From: Bacillus horti
GTDB lineage: Bacteria > Bacillota > Bacilli > Caldalkalibacillales > JCM-10596
Direction of reading: 5' to 3'
Assembly: GCF_030813115.1 (NCBI RefSeq)
Contig: NZ_JAUSTY010000008.1
Span: forward strand, 161,524 to 225,523
DNA: 64,000 nt
Part shown: positions 26,077 through 35,132 of the stretch, piece by piece
How positions within the stretch are numbered: position 1 is the stretch's first letter
How the letters are laid out: every line of letters starts with the position of its first letter
Translations under genes and position numbers: made by a program
Notes under the pieces: model-generated
Database searches by the model: none
What the model was told of the DNA's origin: nothing
Seen by the model: only the letters and a program-made list of their open reading frames with translations

Positions 26077-27252
26077 TTATCCCTCTTCCCTATTGCCAGA
26101 ATCTTTAATTCCTCGAAAAAAAGACCTGATTCTTTCAGCCACTAGCCTTGGCTGCTCTTGTGCCACAAAGTGCCCACCTGTATGCAGTTCTTCCCAGCTT
26201 AGAATAGTAGGAAAAAGTCGTTCAACATACTCTCTTGGCGGGCGTTCATGTGGCTGAGTAGCTGTTAAGGAAACACCTATAGGGACGGGAGAGCGATCAG
26301 TTGGCCCTGGCCACTTTGTATGCTGACCTTCAAAATAGTAACGATTCGCTGCGTTTATAGTTTGAGTAAACCAATAGATTGACACATTAGCTAGTAGGTC
26401 TTCTTTGTTGAAATGCTCTAACAGCTCTCCGCTTGGCGGGCTTGTCCAGAGGTACCATTTCTCTAGAATAAATGCGGCCAATCCTGCTGGTGAATCATTT
26501 AGTGCATACGCTAGCGTTTGGGGCTTAGTACCGAGAAGATGAGCGTAGCCACCTTCTTCGTTGTACCACTTCTTAGTGTAGGAGAGAAAATTCCGCTCCT
26601 CTTGAGAAAGCTTTTCGTCTGCTGAGATATATGGGCTAGGATTTCCAGGCGATGTTGTATGATAGCCTATGACCTGTTGTGGGTAATCCAAGCACAGCAA
26701 GCCTAAAACACTAGCTCCAAGATCATATCCGTGCGCAGCAAACTGGTTATAGCCTAACCCTTCCATTAGCTTCACTAGTAAGTAGGCTGCTTGTCGATCC
26801 TCGAAGCCTGCTTGCCTAGGGGAGGATGAAAATCCATGTCCAGGTAAGGATGGGATAATGACATCAAATGAGTCCTCTGGATCACCTCCAAACCTCTCAG
26901 GATGCGTCAGATATGGAATAAGATTAAGCATTTCATAAAAAGTACTTGGCCATCCATGGGGAATGATAAGGGGAGTTGGATTTGGTCCGCTTCCACGCTC
27001 ATAAATAAAATGAAGCGCTATCCCATCAATATCTGCTTGATAATTGGCATAGGAATTGATTCGATCTTCAACGTTCTTCCAGTTAAATTCTGTCTTCCAA
27101 TAATGGAGCATATCCTTCATAAATGCCAAGGGGATACCGTACTCCCATTGCGCCTCTTCTATTTCATCGGGCCATCTTGTATTCTGTAGCCTCTTTTTTA
27201 ACTCTTCTATTTCTGTCTTATCAACACGAACAGTGTAAGGGCGGATATTCAT
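26077..27252 (-). CDS. Epoxide hydrolase family alpha/beta hydrolase
   Basis: This 391-residue protein has an N-terminal EHN domain (about 1-110: RPYTVRVDKTEIEELKKRLQ...WPDE) and an alpha/beta-hydrolase core. HGWPST holds the oxyanion-hole HGxP, the nucleophile Asp is in AAHGYDLGASVLG (family GGDWG position), and the C-terminal catalytic His is in ELHTGGHFVAQEQP. Epoxide hydrolases convert epoxides to diols; the natural substrate is unknown, and juvenile-hormone or detoxification roles cannot be told from sequence. I chose ATG 27250-27252, in the NIRPYTV context, because AAAGGAG lies upstream; the frame opens 36 bases earlier. It is divergent from the CGNR gene. Confidence 0.85.
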   Translation of the reverse strand: MNIRPYTVRVDKTEIEELKKRLQNTRWPDEIEEAQWEYGIPLAFMKDMLHYWKTEFNWKNVEDRINSYANYQADIDGIALHFIYERGSGPNPTPLIIPHGWPSTFYEMLNLIPYLTHPERFGGDPEDSFDVIIPSLPGHGFSSSPRQAGFEDRQAAYLLVKLMEGLGYNQFAAHGYDLGASVLGLLCLDYPQQVIGYHTTSPGNPSPYISADEKLSQEERNFLSYTKKWYNEEGGYAHLLGTKPQTLAYALNDSPAGLAAFILEKWYLWTSPPSGELLEHFNKEDLLANVSIYWFTQTINAANRYYFEGQHTKWPGPTDRSPVPIGVSLTATQPHERPPREYVERLFPTILSWEELHTGGHFVAQEQPRLVAERIRSFFRGIKDSGNREEG

Positions 27253-27457
27253 ATCGTATATTCTCTCCTTTGTATAGTAAGATGTCATATAGCTGGATTT
27301 TTTGCTAAACTAATAACGATAGATGATTAGAGAGTAGGGCTGAATGATTAGCTAATAACAATAACTAACCTATTAAAAAAAAATAAATGGTTAATAACCA
27401 CTAAAAATATTTTAATGGTTAAGTCATTGGAAGTCAATTAAGTGTAGGAGCATTGTT

Positions 27458-28030
27458 ATGAAAAATGAGTACAGCGAGCTTGAATTGATAGCCGATTTTA
27501 TAAACACATATGACAAACGTAGGCGTTTCGAAGGAGACACGGGAATAGATCATCTCCAAAAGCCTGATCAGCTTTACAGCTGGCTGGTGGGGCAACAGCT
27601 TATTTCTAAACAAGACATGATCTCTGAAGAAGATCTCGAATTAGCTTTAAAGCTTCGAGTCGGAGCAAGAGAAGCCATTATGAATCATGACTCTTGTAAT
27701 GACATTGAGGTATGTAAAGAGGCATTGCTAAATGAACTGGCTCAATCCTTTCACTTCTACCTAGTTTTCGAAAAAGGGTACGCCTTTCATAAGTCTACGG
27801 AAACAGGTGGAAAAAAAGGGGTAGCCAGCTTACTTGCTGTCATATTTGAAATAAAGAGGAACGGGCTATGGTCCCGTCTAAGGGTTTGTTCAGCAGAGGA
27901 CTGTCAGTGGGTTTTTGTAGATCGTTCAAGACCTGGGACAGGGAAATGGTGCTCCATGAAGGCTTGTGGTAATAGGGCCAAAAACAAGACTTTTAGACAA
28001 AAACATAAACCCCTTGAATCTAACTCCTAA
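27458..28030 (+). CDS. CGNR zinc-finger / ABATE-domain protein
   Basis: The 190-residue protein has an N-terminal ABATE-like stress-related region (LIADFINTYDKRRRF...DQLYSWLVGQ) and a C-terminal CGNR zinc finger (about 142-182: RLRVCSAEDCQWVFVDRS, then KWCSMKACGNRAKNK) with four Cys ligands. Such proteins are presumed DNA-binding regulators. It is divergent from the epoxide-hydrolase-like gene, with a 205-bp AT-rich gap between the two starts, so it may control it. That is inference from position. Confidence 0.85.
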   Translation: MKNEYSELELIADFINTYDKRRRFEGDTGIDHLQKPDQLYSWLVGQQLISKQDMISEEDLELALKLRVGAREAIMNHDSCNDIEVCKEALLNELAQSFHFYLVFEKGYAFHKSTETGGKKGVASLLAVIFEIKRNGLWSRLRVCSAEDCQWVFVDRSRPGTGKWCSMKACGNRAKNKTFRQKHKPLESNS

Positions 28031-28040
28031 ATGTACCAAA

Positions 28041-28075
28041 AACACCCTCACGTTCATCGTTTACGCGAGGGTGTT
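28041..28075 (+). terminator. Terminator of the CGNR gene
   Basis: AACACCCTC at 28041-28049 pairs with GAGGGTGTT at 28067-28075, with CG/CG extending the stem inward. Confidence 0.75.
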
Positions 28076-28144
28076 CACTATATAATTTTGATTATTTTTT
28101 ACCTATAAAATTTTGTTTAATCGCTTAGACGAAAAGATGCTCTC

Positions 28145-29164
28145 CTATTTTTGCACGATCCAGTCCCGATAATCCTGCACGTCTATCCCTTGGTAATAAT
28201 ATTTTACTATTTCTTCAGCACCGTAGCCTTCTTTAGCCATGCCGTTTGCTCCCCACTGGCTCATGCCTACACCATGACCCCAGCCTTTTGTACGAATCAC
28301 CAATTCTTGTCCATCAAGGTTAATATCAAAATGAGAGGAAGATATCTCTAATTTTTCTCGCAGATCCTTTCCACTAAACGTCTGATCACCGACCTTCACT
28401 TCCTTCACTCGGTTTCCAGCCGTACGAGATAATATGGCAGCAACAGGCTGATCCTGATTCGTGCTAGTCGTTTGAGTGAGTGTTACACCAAGCTTTTGCT
28501 GAAATTCCTGTATCCCCATTCGTATAACCTCTTCAAACCTAGGCGATTCCTCATCCCACGGGCTTTCAACACTCCGCAGATAAGGTAGCTCTGCATTCCA
28601 ATAATCCTCAGAGTTTTCGGTGTACCCGTTAGATGTAGAAAAAAAAGTTGCTGTGATAGGCTTACCCTCATACGTTAGAACCTGTCCTACCGTTTCCATA
28701 ACAGCCTGCTGAATCTTATTTCTATTTCTTTCATAATTAAATCCCCAACGCTCTTGGAGCTCTTCTTCATTTAAGTAGACCTGATGCTGAATCGTATCCG
28801 TCACCAAGGCTCCCTCAGGTACATCTGAAAAATCCTTTTCTACTAGGCGGCGGACAATATACGTCCTTGCAGCTAGCGCCTGAGCCTTTAGTGCTTCCAG
28901 CTCAAAATCAGTGGGCATCTCTGCGGCAACCACGCCTTGAATATACTCCTCTAGGTTAACCTGTTCAATGATTCCTTTGGCTTCTCGATAGACGGCAACT
29001 GTTATGATGGGGCCTTTTGTTGCTTGGGTCTGTTCTACCTGCTGTACGGTAGGCACCTCTTGAACTTGTCCAACGCCCTGTGGTATAAATTGGACAACGA
29101 TCGCTGGAATGACAAGAATACATACAAGTATAATGGATGTAAATACGACTACTGACTTTACCAT
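28145..29164 (-). CDS. spoIID: Stage II sporulation protein D (lytic transglycosylase)
   Basis: This 339-residue peptidoglycan lytic transglycosylase of the engulfment machinery has one N-terminal membrane helix (about 4-29) and the SpoIID domain. The catalytic Glu is in VVAAEMPTDFELEALKAQALAARTY (contiguous; Glu about residue 82). Further motifs are FFSTSNGYTENSEDYW, LPYLRSVESPWD, and the C-terminal GWGHGVGMSQWGANGMA. It lies downstream of murA, as in B. subtilis, but the two are separated by accessory genes here. Confidence 0.95.
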   Translation of the reverse strand: MVKSVVVFTSIILVCILVIPAIVVQFIPQGVGQVQEVPTVQQVEQTQATKGPIITVAVYREAKGIIEQVNLEEYIQGVVAAEMPTDFELEALKAQALAARTYIVRRLVEKDFSDVPEGALVTDTIQHQVYLNEEELQERWGFNYERNRNKIQQAVMETVGQVLTYEGKPITATFFSTSNGYTENSEDYWNAELPYLRSVESPWDEESPRFEEVIRMGIQEFQQKLGVTLTQTTSTNQDQPVAAILSRTAGNRVKEVKVGDQTFSGKDLREKLEISSSHFDINLDGQELVIRTKGWGHGVGMSQWGANGMAKEGYGAEEIVKYYYQGIDVQDYRDWIVQK

Positions 29165-29222
29165 TTCTGATTCACTCCTATATCTGTTTTTTCGAAGATG
29201 GACAACAACATCTACCTCAAAA

Positions 29223-29251
29223 CATGATATGAAAGGAATGAATGAAATATG
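29223..29251 (-). promoter_or_regulatory. Candidate sigma-E promoter for spoIID
   Basis: On the minus strand, CATATTT (29251-29245), a 13-base spacer, and CATATCATG (29231-29223) are close to KMATATT / CATACAHT. spoIID is a classical sigma-E gene. Confidence 0.55.
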
Positions 29252-29326
29252 ATGATTGAATCTTTGAATCTATTATTTTTTTAATCAGAAAGCTAGTGCC
29301 TCCACAGCAGGAACATTATATCCAGA

Positions 29327-29458
29327 CTAGTTTTTTAGTTTCTTGAGCTCGGCCTCTACTTCCACAAGCCTAGACTCCATATTACTTAGACGTCTATTTA
29401 TAGCATAAAACATAGGGGAGAAAACGATAGCAATTATAATAACCCATCCGAATCCCAT
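29327..29458 (-). CDS. Small membrane-anchored coiled-coil protein
   Basis: A 43-codon gene with AGAAGGAG 9 bases before its ATG. Residues 2-20 are a hydrophobic helix (GFGWVIIIAIVFSPMFYAI). Residues 21-43 are a charged amphipathic helix with heptad-like spacing (RRLSNMESRLVEVEAELKKL). The layout suggests a bitopic micro-protein that oligomerises on the cytoplasmic face. It lies between spoIID and a GNAT gene on the opposite strand. I do not recognise a characterised homologue. Confidence 0.7.
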   Translation of the reverse strand: MGFGWVIIIAIVFSPMFYAINRRLSNMESRLVEVEAELKKLKN

Positions 29459-29551
29459 CACAAATCACTCCTTCTAGGTTAAACTGTACAATACAGAGCA
29501 TATCATCTACACTTAATAACCGTAAAGCCACAAAGGAGGACCACGACAATA

Positions 29552-30043
29552 ATGAATATTTTATCAACAAAGGAGCTGTCGCAGGATAGCCTTATCGACT
29601 TTTTCACTGAGCATTGGGGTAGCCCCGAAATGGTCATATCGAGCGGTACATACGACTGCAGTACGTTAGACGGATTCGCTGCTTTAAATCAAGAAAAGCA
29701 GATTGTTGGACTCGTTACTTATATCTTGAAGGAAGCAGAATGTGAAATCATTTCTTTAGACAGCTTAGAAGAAGGAAAAGGGATCGGGACTTTATTGGTA
29801 CAAAAAGTGGAGGAAGCTGCTCTTCAGCATAAACGGAAGGTGATTACCTTGATTACAACCAATGATAATTTGCACGCCTTAAAGTTTTACCAAAAACGTG
29901 GATATATGTTATCAAAATTGCATTTGAATGCGGTAGAAAAGGCTAGAGAAATTAAGCCTGAAATTCCTATGGTCGGAAATGACGGAATACCTATTAGAGA
30001 TGAGATTGAGCTTAGGAAGGCGATGGCTATTGCTAAGCTCTGA
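29552..30043 (+). CDS. GNAT-family N-acetyltransferase
   Basis: The 163-residue protein has the GNAT fold. The acetyl-CoA-binding motif A is SLEEGKGIGTLLVQKVEEAA (about residues 73-92), preceded by the beta strand EIISLDS. Motif B follows as ITTNDNLHALKFYQKRGYML. Substrate is unknown. The C-terminal extension (EIPMVGNDGIPIRDEIELRK) is shared by a subset of Bacillota GNATs. AAAGGAGG lies upstream. It is the only plus-strand gene between spoIID and murA and looks like an insertion into a conserved block. Confidence 0.85.
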   Translation: MNILSTKELSQDSLIDFFTEHWGSPEMVISSGTYDCSTLDGFAALNQEKQIVGLVTYILKEAECEIISLDSLEEGKGIGTLLVQKVEEAALQHKRKVITLITTNDNLHALKFYQKRGYMLSKLHLNAVEKAREIKPEIPMVGNDGIPIRDEIELRKAMAIAKL

Positions 30044-30141
30044 CAATCTCTCCGGCTTCTTGCTTTGATAAGTATATGATTTGAATGTATCCCTATTTTT
30101 CTAGGTACAAAGTGTCAAATAGGTTTGTCCACTTATATGTC

Positions 30142-30320
30142 AAATGCAATAATACACTTAATTTTATATTTTCTTTACTATAATTGGATTCTAAATGCGA
30201 AAATGCACTTATTTTTTAAAAATCAATAAAAAAAGTGATATTTATACAAATTAATTGCACTTTTGCAGTTAATATATTTTTCATGAAAAATGTTGTGGTG
30301 TTAAGTGTATTTTTGCATTT
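30142..30320. repeat. Second-type four-box inverted repeat element
   Basis: Four 19-bp boxes lie at 30142-30160, 30193-30211 (forward), 30252-30270 and 30302-30320 (reverse). The consensus is AAATGCAAAAATGCACTTA, flanked by TTA/TAA so that each box is an imperfect palindrome. Spacings are 51, 59 and 50 bp, almost the geometry of the CTAACGG elements, although the box sequence differs. It lies between convergent genes (GNAT and murA). The rest of 30044-30574 is AT-rich and contains only the murA terminator. Confidence 0.8.
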
Positions 30321-30420
30321 AATTTCTTAAATTTAGCTGGTTTTGTTGGTTTATTTTTTTAAGCATCCATGTTTGCCTCTGATAAAGAAAGATATCATTC
30401 CACCAACCGAATGCAACAAA

Positions 30421-30454
30421 AAGCACTTAGAGGTTTCTCAATCCCTAAGTGCTT
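30421..30454 (-). terminator. Terminator of murA
   Basis: AAGCACTTAG at 30421-30430 pairs with CTAAGTGCTT at 30445-30454. CTTTTTGTTG follows on the minus strand. Confidence 0.85.
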
Positions 30455-30574
30455 ATCTTTCACAAATTTAAATTGATAAAAAGTTTTTCTTATACACAGT
30501 TTTTTTAACTTTGCATTAACACATGGTTGGAAAGAATTTATTAAAAACTCGCTATACCTATAAAGAAATATTAA

Positions 30575-31936
30575 TTAAGCAAACGAAGCGGAAGGCTTCA
30601 CCGCAGCCGTTAAGGCTGGTGCAATTTCTTTTTCTACTTCTGCTTCTGTTACTGTGAAATGCTTAGTACGACCTTCAGCATCCACACGCTCTAGCTGAGC
30701 GCCAATTCCCATAAGCTTCTGTACGATGTCCTCATAGCCTCGATCAATATGCTGTAGCCCACTAACCTCGGTAAAGCCTTCAGCTACAAGACCAGCTAAT
30801 ATCAGAGCCGCTCCAGCACGTAAATCTGTCGCTGTCACCTTTGTACCTTTAAATGGTGTAACTCCTTTAATAAAGGCTGAGCGTCCTTCAATTTTTATAT
30901 CTGCGTTCATACGCTTGAACTCTTCCACGTGCATAAAGCGGTTCTCAAACACCGTTTCTGTGATGACACTAGAGCCTTCAACTGTACAAAGTAAAGCAAG
31001 CATCTGAGCTTGAAGATCCGTTGGGAATCCAGGGTGTGGTAAGGTCTTGACGTCCACAGCCTTTAGCTTTTTGCCTTCTGCATTGACCTGAATGCCGTCT
31101 TCCTGCTCCTGAACCTCGACACCCATTTCTGTTAACTTCGCAATTAAAGGATATAAATGATGGCCAATTGCCCCTTCAATAAATAAATTACTTCTGGTTA
31201 ACGCAGCAGCGATCATATAGGTTCCAGCTTCAATTCGATCTGGAATGACTGTGTGTTGAACTCCAACGAGCTCTTCAACACCTTCAATTCGAATGGTCCC
31301 TGTTCCTGCTCCCCGAATCTTTGCTCCCATAGCATTCAAATAGTTGGCAAGATCAACAATTTCAGGCTCCTCCGCAACGTTTTCGATGACCGTTGTTCCT
31401 TCGGCCAAGGCGGCAGCCATGATAATGTTTTCCGTAGCACCAACACTTGGGATATCCAAATAAATCTTAGCCCCTTGTAGCCTTCCATCCACCTTAGCTT
31501 CAATAAAGCCGTTACCTAGGGTCACTGTAGCTCCTAATGCCTCAAAGCCTTTAAGGTGCTGGTCAATAGGTCTAGAACCAATCGCACAGCCCCCTGGTAA
31601 AGCAACTTTAGCTTTGCCAAAGCGAGCTAATAATGGCCCCATGACTAAAACGGATGCTCTCATTTTACGAACAAATTCATATGACGCTTCGGTTTGTAGC
31701 TCATGCGTTGCATTTATCGTTATGCGTCCCTGCTGGAAGCTTGCTTCTACATTTAATTCCTTTAGTACTTGTATAATGGTGAATACATCATCTAGTGCTG
31801 GAACTTCATCAATCATGCTATTTCCTTTGGCTCCTAGAATCGATGCGGCAATGACAGGTAAAACAGCGTTTTTTGCTCCGCTCACTTTTATTCTTCCTGA
31901 CAATCGCTTCCCACCATGGACAATAATTTTATCCAA
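30575..31936 (-). CDS. murA: UDP-N-acetylglucosamine 1-carboxyvinyltransferase
   Basis: This 453-residue enzyme transfers enolpyruvate from PEP to UDP-GlcNAc, the first committed step of peptidoglycan synthesis. Key residues visible are the Lys-Asn pair in [11 protein letters not shown] (about 22-23), the catalytic, fosfomycin-target Cys in [14 protein letters not shown] (about 116), and the C-terminal [13 protein letters not shown]. The C-terminus is about 17 residues longer than the 436-aa B. subtilis MurAA, ending in an Ala/Val-rich tail. Position next to ywmB and spoIID marks it as the MurAA orthologue. Confidence 0.95.
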   Translation of the reverse strand: MDKIIVHGGKRLSGRIKVSGAKNAVLPVIAASILGAKGNSMIDEVPALDDVFTIIQVLKELNVEASFQQGRITINATHELQTEASYEFVRKMRASVLVMGPLLARFGKAKVALPGGCAIGSRPIDQHLKGFEALGATVTLGNGFIEAKVDGRLQGAKIYLDIPSVGATENIIMAAALAEGTTVIENVAEEPEIVDLANYLNAMGAKIRGAGTGTIRIEGVEELVGVQHTVIPDRIEAGTYMIAAALTRSNLFIEGAIGHHLYPLIAKLTEMGVEVQEQEDGIQVNAEGKKLKAVDVKTLPHPGFPTDLQAQMLALLCTVEGSSVITETVFENRFMHVEEFKRMNADIKIEGRSAFIKGVTPFKGTKVTATDLRAGAALILAGLVAEGFTEVSGLQHIDRGYEDIVQKLMGIGAQLERVDAEGRTKHFTVTEAEVEKEIAPALTAAVKPSASFA

Positions 31937-31972
31937 TTCATTCCCCTCCGCGTATAAGACTTGTTGAACCTG

Positions 31973-32797
31973 TTAATGCTCTGTTAAGATTAGCGGATAA
32001 CCTAGGGTTACTCGGGTTTGTTCAGCGATAGCATTGTAACGTGCAGATAATTGTACGTTCGTGATATCTTGCCCTACAGAAAGGATCTGATTTCCCCAAG
32101 CCGGTATATATCCTGTTACACTTAGAAAATTCGTATCTGAAACAACATGTGAAAGGTTTCCATTATAGGCATCCATAATCCAATTTGTGAAGGTATCCTG
32201 TGCTTGATCCAAATGTAAGAGCATTGGATCTGCTACTCCTTCTATCGTTGTAAATACTTCATATTCAGGCGTAAATTGTTCACTAATCCGTTCTTCTAAT
32301 TCTTCTATGTGAGGCACGTATGTATCCCACATATTGATGGATTTATCCCCTGACCAGACCAAGATAAAATTCGTGATACTGTGTCCTTTGTGGGGGTATG
32401 AGTAGAGCTGGAGTTGTAGAACAGTATCCTGCTCCTCTTTTGTCCAGGACTCTTGAAGAATCGGATGATCTGAAGCAAAATTATTCTTCATCAAATCAGC
32501 TTCAGAAGTATCTTTCTCACCAAATGGGCGAGGCGATGAGTTTATCCAAGCCAAAGCGTTCTCCTGCTGCTCATAAGGGATCTGTCCTCTCCAAACGACC
32601 GACCACTTGAGCTGCTCTAGCCCTTCTTGTTCAGCAACGCTGTAAAGCTCCTGAGTTATTTCTCCTATAGACGGAAAAGCTTGATCTATTGTCATACTAT
32701 GCACCTGTAACCCAGTGTGCGCCAAAAAAATCAAACACAACCCACTTAAACCACGTTTCACCCAGCTTGCCTTCAAACGTTTTCCTGACAACGTCAT
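31973..32797 (-). CDS. ywmB: YwmB-family secreted protein (TATA-box-binding-protein-like fold)
   Basis: The 274-residue protein has an N-terminal signal or anchor (basic GKRLKASWVKRG, then LSGLCLIFLAHTG) and an extracytoplasmic domain that I identify mainly from context. In Bacillus, ywmB lies directly upstream of murAA and is assigned to the DUF1779 family. Motifs seen include EGLEQLKWSVVWRGQ, LQLYSYPHKGHSITNF and the C-terminal VQLSARYNAIAEQTRVTLGYPLI. Function is unknown. It is probably cotranscribed with murA (36-bp gap). Confidence 0.75.
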   Translation of the reverse strand: MTLSGKRLKASWVKRGLSGLCLIFLAHTGLQVHSMTIDQAFPSIGEITQELYSVAEQEGLEQLKWSVVWRGQIPYEQQENALAWINSSPRPFGEKDTSEADLMKNNFASDHPILQESWTKEEQDTVLQLQLYSYPHKGHSITNFILVWSGDKSINMWDTYVPHIEELEERISEQFTPEYEVFTTIEGVADPMLLHLDQAQDTFTNWIMDAYNGNLSHVVSDTNFLSVTGYIPAWGNQILSVGQDITNVQLSARYNAIAEQTRVTLGYPLILTEH

Positions 32798-32979
32798 TTT
32801 TCTCTCTCCTCATCGTCACTTTCTTATTCCCATTTTCTCCATCTTACAAACAGACATACTTGAAAAAATCTGTCTTTTCTCGACATCTTGTCGAAAAATC
32901 CTTGTTAATGGAGGGGAAATCCACGATGAGTTTAGGTAAATAAAGTTGTCCAATTTTTTCATTATCAGCTTACACGACA

Positions 32980-33225
32980 TCAGAATATGTATCTTAGCAT
33001 AGTGGTCCAGTTCAAATATTCTATAAAAAAGCTAGCTACACCATGTCCGATAAAAACGGAGAGTAAAAGCTGTAAAAGCTTGGCTTGTACGCTGTTCACA
33101 TTGCGGATAAATAAGTCAAACTTAAACACCTGCAACGCCCACCAGCTAATGGCGATAAACACAAGCGAAACAACCATATTAAACATGGCCGCACTAGCTA
33201 GTGCATTTCCAGCAGCATCCCACAT
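32980..33225 (-). CDS. ywzB: DUF1146-family small membrane protein (YwzB-like)
   Basis: The 81-residue protein has two membrane helices (AAMFNMVVSLVFIAISWWAL and LLQLLLSVFIGHGVASFFI) joined by a loop with FDLFIRNVNSVQAKLL, the DUF1146 pattern. In B. subtilis ywzB lies between atpC and ywmB-murAA; here it lies between nuoN and ywmB, as expected if nuo was inserted at this locus. Function is unknown. Confidence 0.82.
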   Translation of the reverse strand: MWDAAGNALASAAMFNMVVSLVFIAISWWALQVFKFDLFIRNVNSVQAKLLQLLLSVFIGHGVASFFIEYLNWTTMLRYIF

Positions 33226-33480
33226 ACGAGCACCTCTCTTTATTTCACATATTCATTTATTTTATTTCGACAATTTTCATCCAAGTTCCTTTAAATTCCT
33301 TCAAATGACTTTAAATATACCTTATAGGTAATCATTACAATGTGAATGACTACACGAAACCTTACAGCAATAAAAACCTCATGAATCCATCAGAAAAACT
33401 TTGATAAAAATTCATCACTAAAATTCATTTTAGTAAGTACTCGTGCAACACAAAAAACATCGTCATAAGCAGACTAAATA

Positions 33481-33515
33481 AAAGTCCTAGCTCCATCTTC
33501 CAAAGCTAGGACTTT
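33481..33515 (-). terminator. Terminator of the nuo operon
   Basis: AAAGTCCTAGCT at 33481-33492 is perfectly complementary to AGCTAGGACTTT at 33504-33515. TTTTATTT follows on the minus strand. The remaining 33226-33601 is AT-rich with no gene seen. Confidence 0.9.
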
Positions 33516-33601
33516 AATCCTTGTCATCTTAGCATATTAAGTTTATCTTAGGACAGTTTAATTGTAAAGTGGTTATTTTGTGACCACTTCCTTAACCAAC
33601 C

Positions 33602-35128
33602 TTATCGATTTACGATTTGAAAGATCTCGTTCACATTAAAATTCGTATCGATAAATTGGATCGCACCTGAAGGCATAATTCCTAACAGGATAGTACCTAC
33701 TAAACAGATCACAACCACAACACCTATACTTGGCGCTAAGCGTAATGGCTCTTCTGTCTCGCCTGCACGCATGTACATTTGACGAATAATTTTAAAGTAG
33801 TAATAGTAAGAAATAACACTTGTCAGAATCATTACAGCTGGCAGCCAAATGTTACCTGCCACGATTGATCCCATGAAGATGTAATACTTACCAAAAAATC
33901 CGGCAGTGATTGGTAGTCCCGCTAATGAAAGCAAGAACACCGTCATAGCTAAGGCCGTTAAAGGAGAGCGATGATATAGCCCTGCGAAGCCTTTAATATC
34001 CTCTGTACCTGTTTTACGTATAATCGTTTGAATGATGGCAAACGCACCAAGATTCATGAATAAATACGCTAGTAGGTAGTAAAGCATAACATCAAGCAGA
34101 ATACCGCTCACGACCGTAAGGGGAACAAGGATATACCCCGCTTGAGCAATACTTGAGTAAGCAAATAAGCGTTTGATGTTCGTTTGCTTGAGGGCCACTG
34201 TATTCCCGATGATCATGGAAGCAGCTGCCGCTAACCCAATATAGAACGCTACATCATAGATAAAGAAGTCTCCTACCTCAGGGGCAAGTCCTGTATTCGC
34301 ATAAATCGGTAAAAAGCTAACTAGGAAAAAGCGTAAAATCATCGCAAATCCAGCTGCTTTAGATACTACGGACAAAAATGCTGTAATAGGAGTTGGTGCT
34401 CCTTGATACACGTCCGGTGCCCACATATGGAAAGGAACAGCTGAGATTTTAAATGCCAGACCTACAAAAGTTAGGATCGTAGCGAAATAAATCAGGAAAT
34501 CATAGCCTTGGTTAAAAGCAAAGTTTAAACCATTTGCGATTTCGAATAAATTTGTTGTTCCAGTTAGTCCATAAATGAAGGACATTCCGTATAGCATTAC
34601 AGCCGTAGCAATCCCACCTGATACAACGTACTTAAACGCAGATTCATTGGACAAAAGATTTTTCTTTTTGATTGCCACGAGAATGTAAGAGGAGATGGAT
34701 AACAGCTCAAGACCGACAAACATTGTAATCATATCGGCCGAGGACGCTAGCATCATCGCTCCTAGAATACCTGTTAGCATAAGGTAATAATACTCACCCT
34801 GATACTCAATTTCATTTTTCCTATAATCATCCATAGCCATGATAAAGACTAATGCAGCACCACCAAGGAATAAAAGCTTAAATCCGTTAGCAAATCCGTC
34901 TAAGCGGTACGTGTCGTACAAAATCTCTTGTACGGGCTGACCAATGTTTTGAAAGACGAAAAAGATAGCAAGCAGGATACCGCCAAGTCCAATCCAAGCA
35001 ATGATTTTGCGGTTCACTTTTTCCTTCATGAATAAATCAAGTAAGGATAAAAATGTAGCTAAGCCTAGGATAGTAAATTCAGGAGCCATAATCCTCCAAG
35101 GATAACTTAAAAGCGTTTCTAAATCCAT
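33602..35128 (-). CDS. nuoN: NADH-quinone oxidoreductase subunit N
   Basis: This 508-residue antiporter-like proton-pumping subunit of complex I has about 14 membrane helices. Conserved motifs include MITMFVGLELLSISSYILV (helix with the key Glu), SAVPFHMWAPDVYQGAPTPITAFLS (Lys/His region near the broken helix), KRLFAYSSIAQAGYILV and LSLAGLPITAGFFGKYYIF. It is the last gene of the nuoA-N operon and is followed by a strong terminator. Its start lies 4 bp after the nuoM stop. Confidence 0.95.
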   Translation of the reverse strand: MDLETLLSYPWRIMAPEFTILGLATFLSLLDLFMKEKVNRKIIAWIGLGGILLAIFFVFQNIGQPVQEILYDTYRLDGFANGFKLLFLGGAALVFIMAMDDYRKNEIEYQGEYYYLMLTGILGAMMLASSADMITMFVGLELLSISSYILVAIKKKNLLSNESAFKYVVSGGIATAVMLYGMSFIYGLTGTTNLFEIANGLNFAFNQGYDFLIYFATILTFVGLAFKISAVPFHMWAPDVYQGAPTPITAFLSVVSKAAGFAMILRFFLVSFLPIYANTGLAPEVGDFFIYDVAFYIGLAAAASMIIGNTVALKQTNIKRLFAYSSIAQAGYILVPLTVVSGILLDVMLYYLLAYLFMNLGAFAIIQTIIRKTGTEDIKGFAGLYHRSPLTALAMTVFLLSLAGLPITAGFFGKYYIFMGSIVAGNIWLPAVMILTSVISYYYYFKIIRQMYMRAGETEEPLRLAPSIGVVVVICLVGTILLGIMPSGAIQFIDTNFNVNEIFQIVNR

Positions 35129-35132
35129 TTGG

